Below are positions 44,583-55,991 of a stretch of DNA of 64,000 bases, piece after piece. Source of the DNA: Carettochelys insculpta (lineage: Eukaryota; Chordata; Testudines; Carettochelyidae); contig NC_134137.1 of assembly GCF_033958435.1 (NCBI RefSeq), positions 243,582,501-243,646,500 on the forward strand, written 5' to 3'. The stretch's first letter is position 1. Every line of letters begins with the position of its first letter. The notes under the pieces were generated by a model. It ran no database searches and had not been told where the DNA came from. It saw only the letters and a program-made list of their open reading frames with translations. The translations under genes were made by a program, and so were the position numbers.

Positions 44583-46599
44583 ACATTCCCATGAAAGCTG
44601 TGGTGAACAGGTCTTAGAATGGTCTAAAATTCATGGACTGAATGCATCATTTTCAATTTTGTTTCAGTGGCACAATTTTAGCAGATAGTTGAAACTCTGA
44701 AATGACCTCCAGATTATGTATGTGAGACAAACTTCCTCCCCTGACTTAGGGCGGCTTTGTACTTTCATGCACGGTTAAACAGGTCTGGACTGTCTGTCAG
44801 GACTAGCTGTACAGAGCAGCATAAATCTGTAATCATAAAACTGAAGTTTGATATGCAGAGTTCTCAGTATATCTCTGAGGGTTTGGAATGGTCAAATCTC
44901 TCTCTCTCTTTGAAAGTAACATTGTGATTCGGTGACCACCCCGCATCAGCCCTGAAGAGGTTATGAAATAAATTTTAGGTTGTGTGCAGGAGACACTCTA
45001 GCTTGACTGGAAGTGACTAGTGGTTGATAAAGCCCCACTGGGAGAGAACTGCAGCAGGCAGGACATAAAGCCAGGACATAAAGCCAGGAAGTTGGCAGCA
45101 GAAAGCGGAAACTAGCAGTTGCTCTCTAGGCTTACAGAGGGAAAGACAACCCAGGGAGGGAGAGAAGCCCTAGGATCTGACTCTGAAGGAAGTGTTCAGA
45201 GCCATCCCATCCATACGACCGTTTGGGACACCTGCCCCAGGTCCCACCCTTTGCAGGACCTTGTGGGGCCCAGAGCAGCCTGGGGGAATGCCAGAGGGCC
45301 TGGCAAAGCAACATTCATCAGTGACAATGGGAGCCAAGAGATGTGATATGACCCTGCAGCCTTCTCCATTCTGCCATCTCCCAGCTGGGTTGCTCTGCGT
45401 CACCCTGGTGGCAGCAAGTCATGCCCCCTGACCTCCTCTGCTTTCCTGGGAGATGTGATTGGGAGGCGTGAACACAAAGGGCTGGAGCTGGGCTGCTCTG
45501 CTTCCCACCACTGTGGTGAACCTGACCCCTGATGCTGTCACTAGGCCACCAGTAATCCCCCAAGTCACGTGGCTCCAGAGAGGAGCTTGGAGAAAGGTTG
45601 CAATGGGGCCAGAGTGGTGGAGCAGGGATGGGGCTTAGAGGAAAGGGTGGAGTGAGGGAAGGACCTAGGGCAGAGAGGAAGAGTTGTCCTGACCCTGCAC
45701 CACCCCTGCCTACACCCCCAGGGACTGCACTGGAAGCATTTATACAGAAGAAAGGTGAAGCAAGCCTGTGGGATGGAAAGTGGGAATCAGAAGAGGAAAG
45801 AGCAGTTAGGTTAGAGACTTTGTAGTCCTTGGTTGCAGACTGTAGGAAGTCTGGGTTGGAATATGAAATAATGGGCAGGCCTGGGTTCCCTTACCAGCCC
45901 CTGGGAAGCGGCACAGGATTGTGGGAGATGCCCACTGGGTACATGGTCCAGAGGAATTTTGATATCCCAGAAAGTAGACAGGCTGTCTAGAGGCCTAGCC
46001 AGAGAGCTGAGTCAAGGAGAGAGCACGCTGAGTGGCAGAGAAAGAAAGAGGCTGTGGGATGAGTGACTGATGGTAAGGGAGGAGAAGCTAGACAGGAGCC
46101 GATTCCTCCAATAGCCATAAGGAGGTGCCCCAGCAATGAGTGTACCCTGTGACAAATATTCTTCTAAAATTAAATATAAAGGGCACCATCAAGCAGTATA
46201 TTTAGAAAGAGAAAGCAAACCTATGTACATCAGTTTACCAAATCGTCCTGGTACGGCCTCATCCTGACATACAAGAGTCAAACTTTTACATTCTTCATGC
46301 AACAAGAAAATAATACAACCCATATCCTTCAGCTTAAAGAAGTAACCTGAGCTCTCGCTTGAGAAGCTTGGCAACCACTGGTACAAAGAGAAGAAGGGAG
46401 AGATGGTTTCTTTGCAAACAAGCCAGCTACCTAAGCCAGCTCCTTCTCCTTCTGAGTAAAAATTGTGACTGATCTGTGGCCAAATTTCCCAAGGCATTAG
46501 AATGCCTACTCTGCCTAACCTTGAGGAACAATCATTGTAGGGAGAAAACAAAGGCATCTTCCAGAGTAGAACTTGTTCTGATTTCAGGGACTGTAAATC
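44583..46599. other. Purine-rich unclassified segment
   Basis: From about 44980 to 46150 the + strand is rich in AG and 'gagag/ggag' words, and carries a small tandem duplication of AGGACATAAAGCC at 45060-45089. The 'gcctgggttcccttaccagc' and 'gagagctgagtcaaggagag' blocks have the feel of turtle LTR or untranslated retroelement DNA. I cannot find LTR ends or coding frames to prove it. It could equally be unique DNA. Confidence 0.25.
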
Positions 46600-46893
46600 A
46601 TACCAAAGTCTAAGGGTGACTCCATACTTACTGGCTGATCTTCTGGAGATCGATTTTGCCGCATGTATGAAGATGTGGCACAATTGATCTCTCTGGGCTT
46701 GGCTGTCGACCTTGGTACTCCACACTATTGTGTAAGGGATTGAGTAAGGGATGTCAGCACGAGCCCAAAGAGCCCCGATCTACACAGAGTAAGAAAGTCG
46801 ATTCTAATACGTTTATTCTAACTACGCTAATGGCATGGCTAGAACTGCGTAATGAAAATCAACTTTCTACCCTTGTGTAGATGTAGCTGAAGA
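46600..46893. mobile_element. Turtle-type MITE (GATCGATTTTGCC family)
   Basis: 'tggagatcgattttgccgca' and 'gtggcacaattgatctctct' form one fold. 'gatctacacagagtaagaaa' and 'tttctacccttgtgtagatg' form the second, ending 'agctg'. The right end is clear; the left end is degraded. The long minus-strand frame starting here is a by-product. Confidence 0.6.
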
Positions 46894-49503
46894 GTAATAA
46901 TTTTGCACTTTCGAGAACCCCAAAGCACTATCAGCCGTCATCAGTTTCACCGCACATCTATTGTACAGGAAATAAGAACACAGTGTGTTACAAAGAAGTA
47001 AGATGAGGCAGAGAGTAGTGAAGAGTCAATAGGGTGATGTCACATTTCCCAACTCCCCCAGACTGGATGCCATTGCTGGAAATGGCATCCAGTCAGGAGA
47101 ACTGGTAACCCTAAGTTCTCCCGGGAACCTGCAGTACAACCCTAGAGTCTTGATTTCCGTGTCCCACACTCAAATAACAATACCATGACCCCTTCTTACC
47201 CTGACTTACGCCTTGAGCAGCATTCTCCTGACTTCTCATTCTTACTGGGGCTCCGGCAGAACACCCAGGATCCCACTCATGATCCTCTGCATACAAGCTT
47301 TGGCCCAGCTGGGTAACACCCTGGGTCACTTTCTACTTCTGTTTTGCTCCCACAAATAGAGAGGGAAGGAGTCTAGTAATGCAGCTGACGCCAACCAGGA
47401 TTAACAGGGCCTTTTGCTCTCAAAAAAGAAGAAAGGAAAGGGAGAAGTGTTACAGTCAAAAGGCAAATGGGAGGCATGGTACTTAATTAACTAAGAAAGA
47501 AATGGAGCAGCTTTAGTATAAAAGACTTCCATCTGGAAAAGTGCATGGTTTTCAGGATCCCTAATGATCCCAAAACTTGCATAATTGGCAAACAATGCAC
47601 AGCAGTAGGACTCAAGCTCAAGAAATGGAGGGAAGGAAGTTAATGACCCAGCCATGTGAGTAGTCTACTATTTATTGTATACTGGAATCTGTGCATTGCC
47701 TCTTCTCCTGAGGCAGCTGCTATACAAACCTGCCAGCAATGGGAAATCAAAAAGGCTGAGATGATCCTTTTGGCTGACACCCACATGCCTATTAAAATAA
47801 ATATTTTCTATTAATGGTCCCAAACACTGCCAGCTGAAAATCCCTTACTACAGCACACTGTTGCATGCAAATATCTCTTCTACTTGGAAAAAAATTACCA
47901 AAAATACTGCAAAAAGATGGGAGGATGGGTTTTAAGCAAGGACTTAAACTGAGTTCCTATTTTATGACTCAGATAACAGGCAGACTCAGCACCCTGTTGG
48001 GATTTAGAATGCTCCCCACTTCTTTTAAGGTGGTGGCATGAGTGATTGGCTATAGAACCCCATTTCGGGCCGCTCTTCCAAAAGCCCAGTCCACAGCCTG
48101 AAATTAGCCCTGTGCTTATGCTAAAGGCTAGCCTGCTACAGGGTGAGTAATGAACAGCTTTAGCTGAGAGACCATATGTGACCGTGCAGCAGAGGAGTGA
48201 GGGGTGATGCATACACAAAAGCATGGAGATCAATTTGTACATGAAAACTTCTGTCCTCACTGCTGAATGCTGAACTGTGTGACTTTCACATACTCTGTTT
48301 CAATGGAATATTAAAGCTACTTTACTTTAACAATGAGAAACATTGAGCCCCTGAGTCTTATGTATCGCTCGAGAATTTTCTTGCATTTTTTCAAACCATG
48401 TGTTGATAATGAGTGCAGTGTCTTAGGATAGGCCCCTCCCTTTTTCTAACTAAGATTTTGGAACAGCCGAAAAAGCACCTGTCCTCTTAGGATCTATCCA
48501 GTTTTAAAACTGAGCCTAATGACCACTGGGGCAGTGTGGAGACGGAATGCCCAGTTCTAGTAGGCATATACCTGCTAGCTGTGACTGAGTTCTCATGCAG
48601 CAGTGGGACAGACCAGTTGCCTGCGTACACACCCAGAATTTCTGACACCTCCACTTGCAGCTTAGATGGCCCCTCAGAGAAGAATGTGATGCAACAATGG
48701 CACTTGCTGCTAGTTGTGCATGTAGCTTTTGTAGACGTGTGTCCACGAAAAGCCAGACTGAGAAAAATCACTTGAAGTAGAACAAACAGAGATCAGATGC
48801 CAATAATTTGTGGCCTCTACATTAACATTGGCTCTATCTAGGTCAGTGATAAAGTTTTTTTTTAAAAATACCCATATACTGTATCAGCCCCTGGAATATT
48901 CTTGGAGGGAAGGAGAGGCCCTGTATGTGTCTAGCTAGTTTTCCATTTCAGCAAATGAGTGGCTGATGTGCGTCCTATCCTGCCTGGTGTGGTGTGCCTC
49001 TGGATTAGTGTTCATCCTCCTCTGAAACTTGACCTCTTGCAGGAAACAGCTCTTGTGCATTCTTGAGCAACCCAGCTACATGACTTGGCAGAATCAAAAG
49101 CTGCCCATTTGCAGTGCAGTGTTAAGCCATATGGCTCAAGCTGATGGCTTTGACTTCGCACATTCTGTTGCTGACAACATCGATAGGCGCATATGGGCCT
49201 TGTAGTAGGCTTTTAAGGTTTAATTAATAGTATGTTTCCAGCCAGGCTCCGTTTCAGTTCGGTAGCAGAAGACAGTCACTTATCACAAGTTTGAGTTTAA
49301 GTTTCCTCAGAACTGAATTGCCAACCTGCTGTATTAGAGGTATTTAACAGTTTGGCAAATGGTGTGTGTGTGCATGTACACACACACAATCTCTCTGTTG
49401 GTTTTCTTTGCCCTTCTTGGCAGCTCATCTTTCAGTGTCAGTGGCCTGCCATCTGCATATAAGCAAAGCAACACTTCACTTGCATCAGAAAAAAAGTTTT
49501 ATA
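46894..49503. other. Unassigned DNA
   Basis: Only a (TG)n-like patch near 49362-49388 and short chance frames are visible. Confidence 0.4.
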
Positions 49504-49829
49504 CAGGTTGAACCTCTCTAGTCCGGCAACCTTGGGACCTGACTGGTGATGAATGAGAGAATTTGCCAGATCACGGGCAGTCAATATTATCTAGCAGCAT
49601 TACTTACACTTCCATTGCTTACTGGGCCCTTACAAAACATTTAGGGGTAAATTAGAGTTAAATACCTGCACTAAACATGGAGAGCCAGGACTGGTGGCTG
49701 GAAAGAAACTTCATGGGACTGTGGGAAACTTGGCCACACCCATGGTAAGTGGTCATCCCACTAACTAAAATCATGCCAGATTATGGATGTTGCTGGGTGA
49801 GAGGTGCCAAACTAGGGAGGTTCAGCCTA
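49504..49829 (+). mobile_element. Tigger/pogo-like MITE, copy 3
   Basis: The best preserved of the three: CAGGTTGAACCTCTCTAGTC at the left and GGGAGGTTCAGCCTA at the right, with TA on both sides (49502-49503, 49830-49831). The inner part 'ccaggactggtggctggaaa' is shared with the other copies. Confidence 0.85.
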
Positions 49830-50029
49830 TATACTTCTCATTCTATGAACAGTTGCTGGTAATGTGTGCATGAAAAATAATTCTTGATGGTTTCAGCCTA
49901 GCTTCTTCCTTAACTGGGCTACATGGAAAAATAAATCTCAGCAACCCAACAAATGCTGTTTCTTCCTTTATTGCCCTGACTTCTTGCAACCTGTGCAGAG
50001 AAGTCAAGTTTACATGGAGATATATCTAT

Positions 50030-50196
50030 TGTTCAGAACTGGAAGGGACCTTCAGAGGTCATGAAGTCCAGCCCCCTGCCCACACAGCAGGACCTATTTG
50101 CCCCAGAGCCCTAAGTGGCTCCCTCAAGGATTGAACTCACAACTCTGGGTTGAGCATGCCAATGCTCAAACCAGTGAGTTAACCCTCCCCTCAAAG
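50030..50196 (-). repeat. tRNA-derived SINE (turtle Cry type)
   Basis: On the minus strand, 'gttaactcactggtttgagc' is box A-like and 'gagttgtgagttcaatcctt' box B-like. The tail 'ggcagggggctggacttcat' then 'gacctctgaaggtcccttcc' is complete. Confidence 0.85.
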
Positions 50197-50290
50197 TTAT
50201 TTGCCCCAGACACCTAAATGGGTCCTCAAGAACTGAACTCACAAGCCTGGGTTTACAAGGTCAAACAACTGAGGTATACCCTTTAAAGGG
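50197..50290 (-). repeat. Second, truncated SINE head in tandem
   Basis: 'atttgccccagacacctaaa' and 'aagaactgaactcacaagcc' repeat the neighbouring SINE head in the same orientation. The 3' tail is missing. Confidence 0.75.
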
Positions 50291-51359
50291 TTGCACAGGC
50301 ATAGAGCTGGAACCACCAACTCTAGGAGAAGGGGGGTGGCGTCTCCAGGCTACAGTCAAGACAGGTACCATGTCAGCACACAGCAGCATTCCATCGGGCT
50401 GTTGTGTGCTACTTGACCTGACAGTGGTCAACTTACCCCCAAGGAGCTGTTCAGAAGGTAAAATAAGTGTAGAGTTTGTGTCTGTATGAAACTGCACTGG
50501 AGGACATTCCACCCTGAAGCCTGACAGTCTCTTATGGTTTGCACCGAAGGTGAATCTTATGGCTCTGATTCCCTGTTGTACTAGGCACTGGACATACAGA
50601 ACTAAAGAGGCCCTGCCCCAAAGAGCTAACATCCTAAAGACCTGAAGCTTGAAAGTACCTGTGATATTTTTTGTTTTAAATCCAGAAGTGAGAAATACCA
50701 AGGAGATCATCTCAGTAACAAAGAAGACCACAAAATCCTGAGCATGTCACAGCTCTGCAGTGCTGTGGCTTTTTCTGAGTGATTAAGGCCAAGAATACAT
50801 GGCAACAGATTTATTGCCATGGCTGAACAAGGATGAACTCACACACTGATGCAGGCGGCTGTATTGACAGGTCTCTTACCAGCTAACAGGAGGTTTGTGT
50901 CTGAAAATGGCAAATGGCACTTGAATTATTTAAGAACCTTATTATTTCTCATGGTCTTCACCAGCCAGGTCTGCAGAATCTCTGAAGAGACGGACTAAGG
51001 TAATTAGAAACAAAAGAGATCAAAGCATTTTACACAGAACGAGATCAGGGTCGAAAATCAGAGTCAAGAACAGGAAAGCCCCTACCCGCTTTCTGAATGG
51101 TTGGGATAAGGGTCATCAGAAAGGCCCAAACATTTTTAAAAATATATACTTCTCCTCAAACTTACCTCATCAGGTTTCCAGTGCTGAGGAAAACAGCAAC
51201 AAATGGGAGCAAGAAATAGACCAAAAGGTCTAGTCCATATTGGTCACCTTGTAAACGACCATTTCTTAGAAAATAGTTCTCTGTCTTTTAATATGTCTGG
51301 GCACTTTGGTATCTGAGCACTATACAAACTCATTAAGCTTTGCATTTGCCCTCCTTGTA
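50291..51359. other. Unassigned DNA
   Basis: Nothing supported. The 156-codon minus frame across 50261-50731 begins outside and ends in SINE DNA, and has no motif. Confidence 0.4.
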
Positions 51360-51635
51360 CAGGGCTACTGATGGGGGCAAGGAGGGGGCAGGTGCCCCAG
51401 GGTCTGGAGATTTAAAAGGGCCCAGGGCTCCTGGTCACTGCCACCACCACTACTGCAGCAGCAGCCAGAACCCTGGGCTCTTTAAATGGTTGCTGGAGCG
51501 CAGTCTGGGTGGTGGTAAGGGAAGGGAGGGAAGCTAGCCCCGGCCCTCGCACCAAGGCCCTATCCATTCTGGGGGGGCCTGAAGCTGAGCCTCCCCAGCT
51601 TGCCCAAGGCCCAGCATAGTCTGTCACCAGCCCTA
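51360..51635 (+). mobile_element. hAT-type miniature element, family A copy 3
   Basis: CAGGGCTACTGATGG and CTGTCACCAGCCCTA ends, with the ATTTAAAAGGGCCCAGGG block shared with 988-1241. Flanks TCCTTGTA and TCCTCAAA agree at 5 of 8. Confidence 0.75.
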
Positions 51636-52566
51636 TCCTCAAATGTCACTTTCCCTCTGCCATGTCCATTAATTCTCTTCATTCCATTGAACCTCAGTCT
51701 TTCGGTCACCCCTCTCTTGCTCTGTTTGTCCTCCGCCTCCTCACCTGTCCTGCACAATCTGCCACAATCCCATTCGCACCTGTGGCTCAGGACAGATCGA
51801 AACTACAGAAACCTGATGGAGCTGAGCAGCCTGCAGGCTCCCCATTTGTAACAGAACCTTGAGTTCCAGACTAATTATGGATTTGACTGCATGTGGGGAA
51901 GGCTGAGTTGCATGGAAGTGATGACTGGGAGATCATATGAATGTCAGGGCAGGGAGGTGCAATACTATGGGGTTATTTGACTAGGTTACCTGTGATACTA
52001 GGGATCTGGAGTCAGTGATAACCTTCCAGCCCCATATCCTGTCTCCTGTTACATGACAGTCCTTGAAATGCAGGTGAGTGATTGCCCAACTGCCTGCCAA
52101 CTTCACCAGTAATCAATTGCAACTTCTTCAGGTGACCAGTCTGCTGGGGCTTGCAAAAAGGAGCACGAGGCATTTCAGTAAAAGTGACAAGGGTAAGCAC
52201 TGCAAACTAGACCTGCCCCAGTTTCCAGGGACACATGATTACCTAGAGTCATTCAAAAGCATGGAGGACGATTCAATTAATTTTTGAGGAGGGTGAGGCA
52301 AGATACAGTAACATTGGGGCTTGGTGACAATGCTTTATTGACCTGTCTAAAACACCAGGGGGCTGGCCTAAGTCTCACTTACAAATTGTACATGTATAGC
52401 AACCAACATGGAACACTTTTTTTCCCCTGTTTTCTTGCAGCCACACTTCCCAATCTCCCCTCTTATCTTCGTAGAATGTGCATTAAAATTTTACTTCCGT
52501 TTTTAGCTTCAAACCTACATTGAAATCCAAGCCCTGCCCTGGGCAACCCATTGCCTTCAATCTACA
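51636..52566. other. Unassigned DNA
   Basis: No gene or repeat is supported. Confidence 0.4.
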
Positions 52567-52841
52567 GGTATGCCTACACTCCAGTACAAGACCAGTGGCA
52601 CTGCCATGACTGGCCTGTGTCAATTGCCTTGGGCTTGGGATTTGGGGTTAAAAATTTCAGTGAGGATGTTCAGGGTGGAACTGGGCTCTGAGGCTGCATG
52701 AGGGGGATGGGTCTCAGAACTTGGACTTCAACTTGAACATCTGCACTGGCACTTGGAACCCTGCAGCAGGAGCCCAAGTCACCTGACCTGGGCTCTACGA
52801 TTCAGTGTTACAAGGTTTTTTATTGCAGTGTAGACATAGCC
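52567..52841. mobile_element. MITE with GTATGCCTACACT/AGTGTAGACATAGC ends
   Basis: GGTATGCCTACACTCC at the left mirrors GCAGTGTAGACATAGC(C) at the right. 275 bp, non-coding. No exact target duplication. Confidence 0.65.
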
Positions 52842-53274
52842 AATGTGTAAGTCAGAGCAGGATCTGACTCTGGGTGAGGAGCATTTTCATGTTTTTCACA
52901 ACATGGCCGGCAACCCCACAGAGAGATGGTCTTGTTAATATTCTCATTCGTTATGTCATGGACCCTCCTCTCCCATTCACTATTGAATAATCCTTTTGTT
53001 GGCCACAACAATTACTTACATGATAAATTAAAATTAGGAAAAGGGTCTATTTTCAGCTTCCTTGAACTAGTAATGGGAAACAAGGAGGTGAGCTAGGACC
53101 ATCTGACCAAGCCAGCACCCACAGACAACCACGCTCTGTTGATCACTGATGGGCCCTATACTACAGTTTGGGAACCTCTGGTTCAGAAACCAACAGCCTG
53201 TCTCCTGTTTGGATATTTCCACCTCATGATACTGTAAAATAAAAAAAGAGGTTGGTGGACTCTGAGCTGCCTAA
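52842..53274. other. Unassigned DNA with a hAT end scrap
   Basis: 'gtttgggaacctctg' near 53165 looks like a lone hAT terminus. Otherwise nothing. Confidence 0.3.
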
Positions 53275-53350
53275 GGGAATAATTAACAGTATTGCCCCTA
53301 CCTCGCAGGGATGTAGTAACAATAAATACATTTGTTTAATGTCAGGTGCA
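53275..53350 (+). repeat. MIR/CORE-type SINE 3' relic
   Basis: 'attgcccctacctcgcaggg' then 'atgtagtaacaataaataca' and 'gcagaaatactatgat' follow the CORE-SINE tail order. Confidence 0.55.
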
Positions 53351-54219
53351 GAAATACTATGATATTGGGGGCTTTAGTGCTTCATGTAAAACATTTACTT
53401 GAGGTCTACTCTGCAAAGCATGTGATTGTGGATGGGTAGCCACTGAAGAAACCCAAATGAACCCACACAAGATGAGAGGGCTGTTAGTTGGTGCATGGCT
53501 GCGGCTGGCACTACAAACAAAATGTCTGACGGCGTAGCCGGCAAAGCACAGATAGTCTCTGAACCTGGGAGAATCAGTGAATTTGGAGCCTGATGAATAA
53601 AGCGATGGGCCAATGAATAAATGCCTTTTCTCTCTGCTACTATCACAGGACCCACCTCTCCCCCTCTGTCGTCTCACAGAGAACCTCAATGCCTATTTCA
53701 GGGAGACAATTCATTTAGCACGCGAATCTTCAACTCAGGACTATTTTACCTAATATCTGGGATGCATCCTAGGATGAAGACCATCCCATGGGTTGTCAAG
53801 GTCTACTGGATAGTCTTGGCTCCTGTAGTGACAATAAGACTACACTCCACTAAGGTATCCCCAAGGGCCAATATTAATTTATGATATATCTTATAATGAA
53901 TACTTTTTCCACCCACAGTAAGTATTCAGAAGAAAGGTCACGACCGGAGACGCCCTCCTTCCTATGCCACAATAACCAGTTCAGGCAGCAGTTAAGATAC
54001 AGCATGGGCCTTTTTCAAAATATTAGGGGTAACTTTGGACCTATATGGTTTCTCTTCCAATGAGGCAGGTTCTCACACCCAAGTCTGCATCTGAGCTATG
54101 TCTCAACACAGACATTTGCTGTTTTGCCTATGGCCACCTCAGCAGCAGTACTGGATGGGTTGCACGTGAAAGGAGTATAGCTATGTAGAAAGGGCAGGGC
54201 AGCACAACAACCTAGGATT
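53351..54219. other. Unassigned DNA
   Basis: No gene. A possible MITE end occurs near 54098 ('tatgtctcaacacagacatt'). Confidence 0.35.
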
Positions 54220-54660
54220 TGGAAGGCCAGGGCTTAAAGTCCCTGGGCAAACTCAGGCAAATCACAAAGTGTTTGTCTAGACAACAACTAGATGCACATG
54301 GCTAGTCCATGCCAGCCGACCTGGGATTAAGTTCCAAGTGTGCTTCATTGTTCTGTAGGCTTCCAAGACCCTCCTACCTTGCAGGGTCTTAGAGTCCAGG
54401 TTCCAATGTGAGCCCAGAGGTCTACACAGCTATGAAACAACCCTGCAGCCTGAGCCAGAGACAGCTGCAATGGGCACTTGTCTAGATGCTGTGTAGACAC
54501 ACCCTAAGCCAATCTGTTCCCCACCTGTGAAAACAGGTTAACAGCATTTCCCTACCTTACAAAGGAGCTGTGATAATAAATACATGAAAAGATGGTGTTA
54601 CTATGGTAATAGCAGACATATAAGTACCTAATATAGAAAGCAGGTTAACACTTTGTATTA
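54220..54660 (+). repeat. CORE/MIR SINE split by a MITE
   Basis: The left part ends 'gggcaaactcaggcaaatca'. The right part resumes 'ccaatctgttccccacctgt', then 'taacagcatttccctacctt' and 'ggtgttactatggtaatagc', in correct order. The MITE occupies about 54268-54513. Confidence 0.65.
54268..54513. mobile_element. MITE nested in the CORE SINE
   Basis: 'gtttgtctagacaacaacta' at the left opposes 'cttgtctagatgctgtgtag' and 'acacaccctaa' at the right. It is non-coding. Confidence 0.55.
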
Positions 54661-55716
54661 AAGGTACCTAGGTACCACCAAATTTAAACTCTATGCTTTT
54701 CTAACCATTAGCTCTATACTTACTCACCCTGAAAAAGGAGGCTTGTGCTATGCCTAGGGCCGCACCCTAGACTGCCCATGCAAAAGCTGTGGGTACTGAA
54801 TCAGCAAAATGCCCCTTCTGTCAACTGACCCTGTAAAATCTGTGGTGTTCACGTTCTCCTTCTTGCCTCAGTGGAGTTAAGGCACATGGTTCCCATGGCT
54901 AGGATTCAAAATGGGAACTGAGTATAAAGGGTAAAATGAGGTGGGACAAAAGCACTCTTGTTAGCTTTTCAGCATCTGAGCTCTGCCCAAGGTCTTTGCA
55001 AATGGAGCAGTTGCTACTGAACAAAGCAGCTCAATTACCTCCTGCCGCATACAGCCAGATAGTAAAAGCAGCAACTTCAGTGCCCTGCTCTGAAAGCACC
55101 AGTCATGGCACAACTGTATACTCCACCTGAGGAGCTGCAAGAGAGCTGGTGGATGGTCATGGGGCTAATATTACAGGGGTCGTAGCTGTGCATCAGCTCA
55201 CTGCACAAGGTAGTTTATTGAGTTGGGTTTTATTCGGGGGGCAGGGGAGTGCAGCTAAAGAAAATGTATCTCATCCATTTCTCAGACAGGTCATTTTCTG
55301 CTCCAGTTTTTGTCTTCCCATTATTATGTCCATAAGGGGGCTGACACCGAAGGAACATGTTTCAAATGTATAGCAATGGGAACTAAAAGGCCTTTGGAAA
55401 GGCCCACTCCGGCCCATATATGACTCTTGGAAGTGAACAATGTCTCTTCCTCAAAACCACACAACTTCTGCTTTTTTTTAAAGGCCAGGCTGGAATTCCC
55501 CTGCTTTGTATTCCCTGAAGGCTTTTTCTTTCCACTTCCTTCCTTGAACCTGAAAAAAATACATTAACAAAACTAGCCTCCTTCTAGTCCACTGCCTAAC
55601 AGACTAGACTTCTTAAAATCCCTTATGAACTCAGAAATACTCAGATCCTCTTGCAAGTTACAGATAACGAGAGACCGAGAGTGTGGGCAAACACTTGCTT
55701 GGGACCAAGATGGAGG
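54661..55716. other. Unassigned DNA
   Basis: No supported feature. Confidence 0.4.
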
Positions 55717-55991
55717 GGTTATGTCTAGACTGAGGTTCTAACTTGAAATAATTTACGCAATTTGCACAATGCAAACTGTGTAAATTATTTCAAGATAACT
55801 TATTTCCAACTTGGTGCTGTCCAAATAAGCACCTATTTTGAAGGTTGTGCTGCTCCTCTCATGACAAGTGCTAGTGGAACCGGAATACTGTACTTGAAAT
55901 AGCACTATTTCGAGCACAGGGAGTTGCAACAGAGTTGCTATTTTGGGATACATTTGTGTCCAAAAATAGCAACCATAGTCTAAACATAGCC
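55717..55991. mobile_element. Harbinger-like MITE with internal palindrome
   Basis: The ends GGTTATGTCTAGAC and GTCTAAACATAGCC are inverted. An inner palindrome pairs 'cttgaaataatttacgcaat' with 'tgtgtaaattatttcaag'. Words like 'gcactatttcgagcac' link it to the TTCGAA class. Confidence 0.75.

Noticed and set aside
45060..46150. LTR retrotransposon
   Set aside because: Purine-rich sequence resembles retroelement leader DNA, but no paired LTRs, primer-binding site or coding motifs were found.
46189..46725. 178-codon minus-strand open frame
   Set aside because: It begins inside a MITE (46600-46893) and runs into unrelated DNA. No domain, no splice context. Most likely chance.
50261..50731. 156-codon minus frame
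   Set aside because: It ends in tandem SINE sequence and has no recognisable domain.
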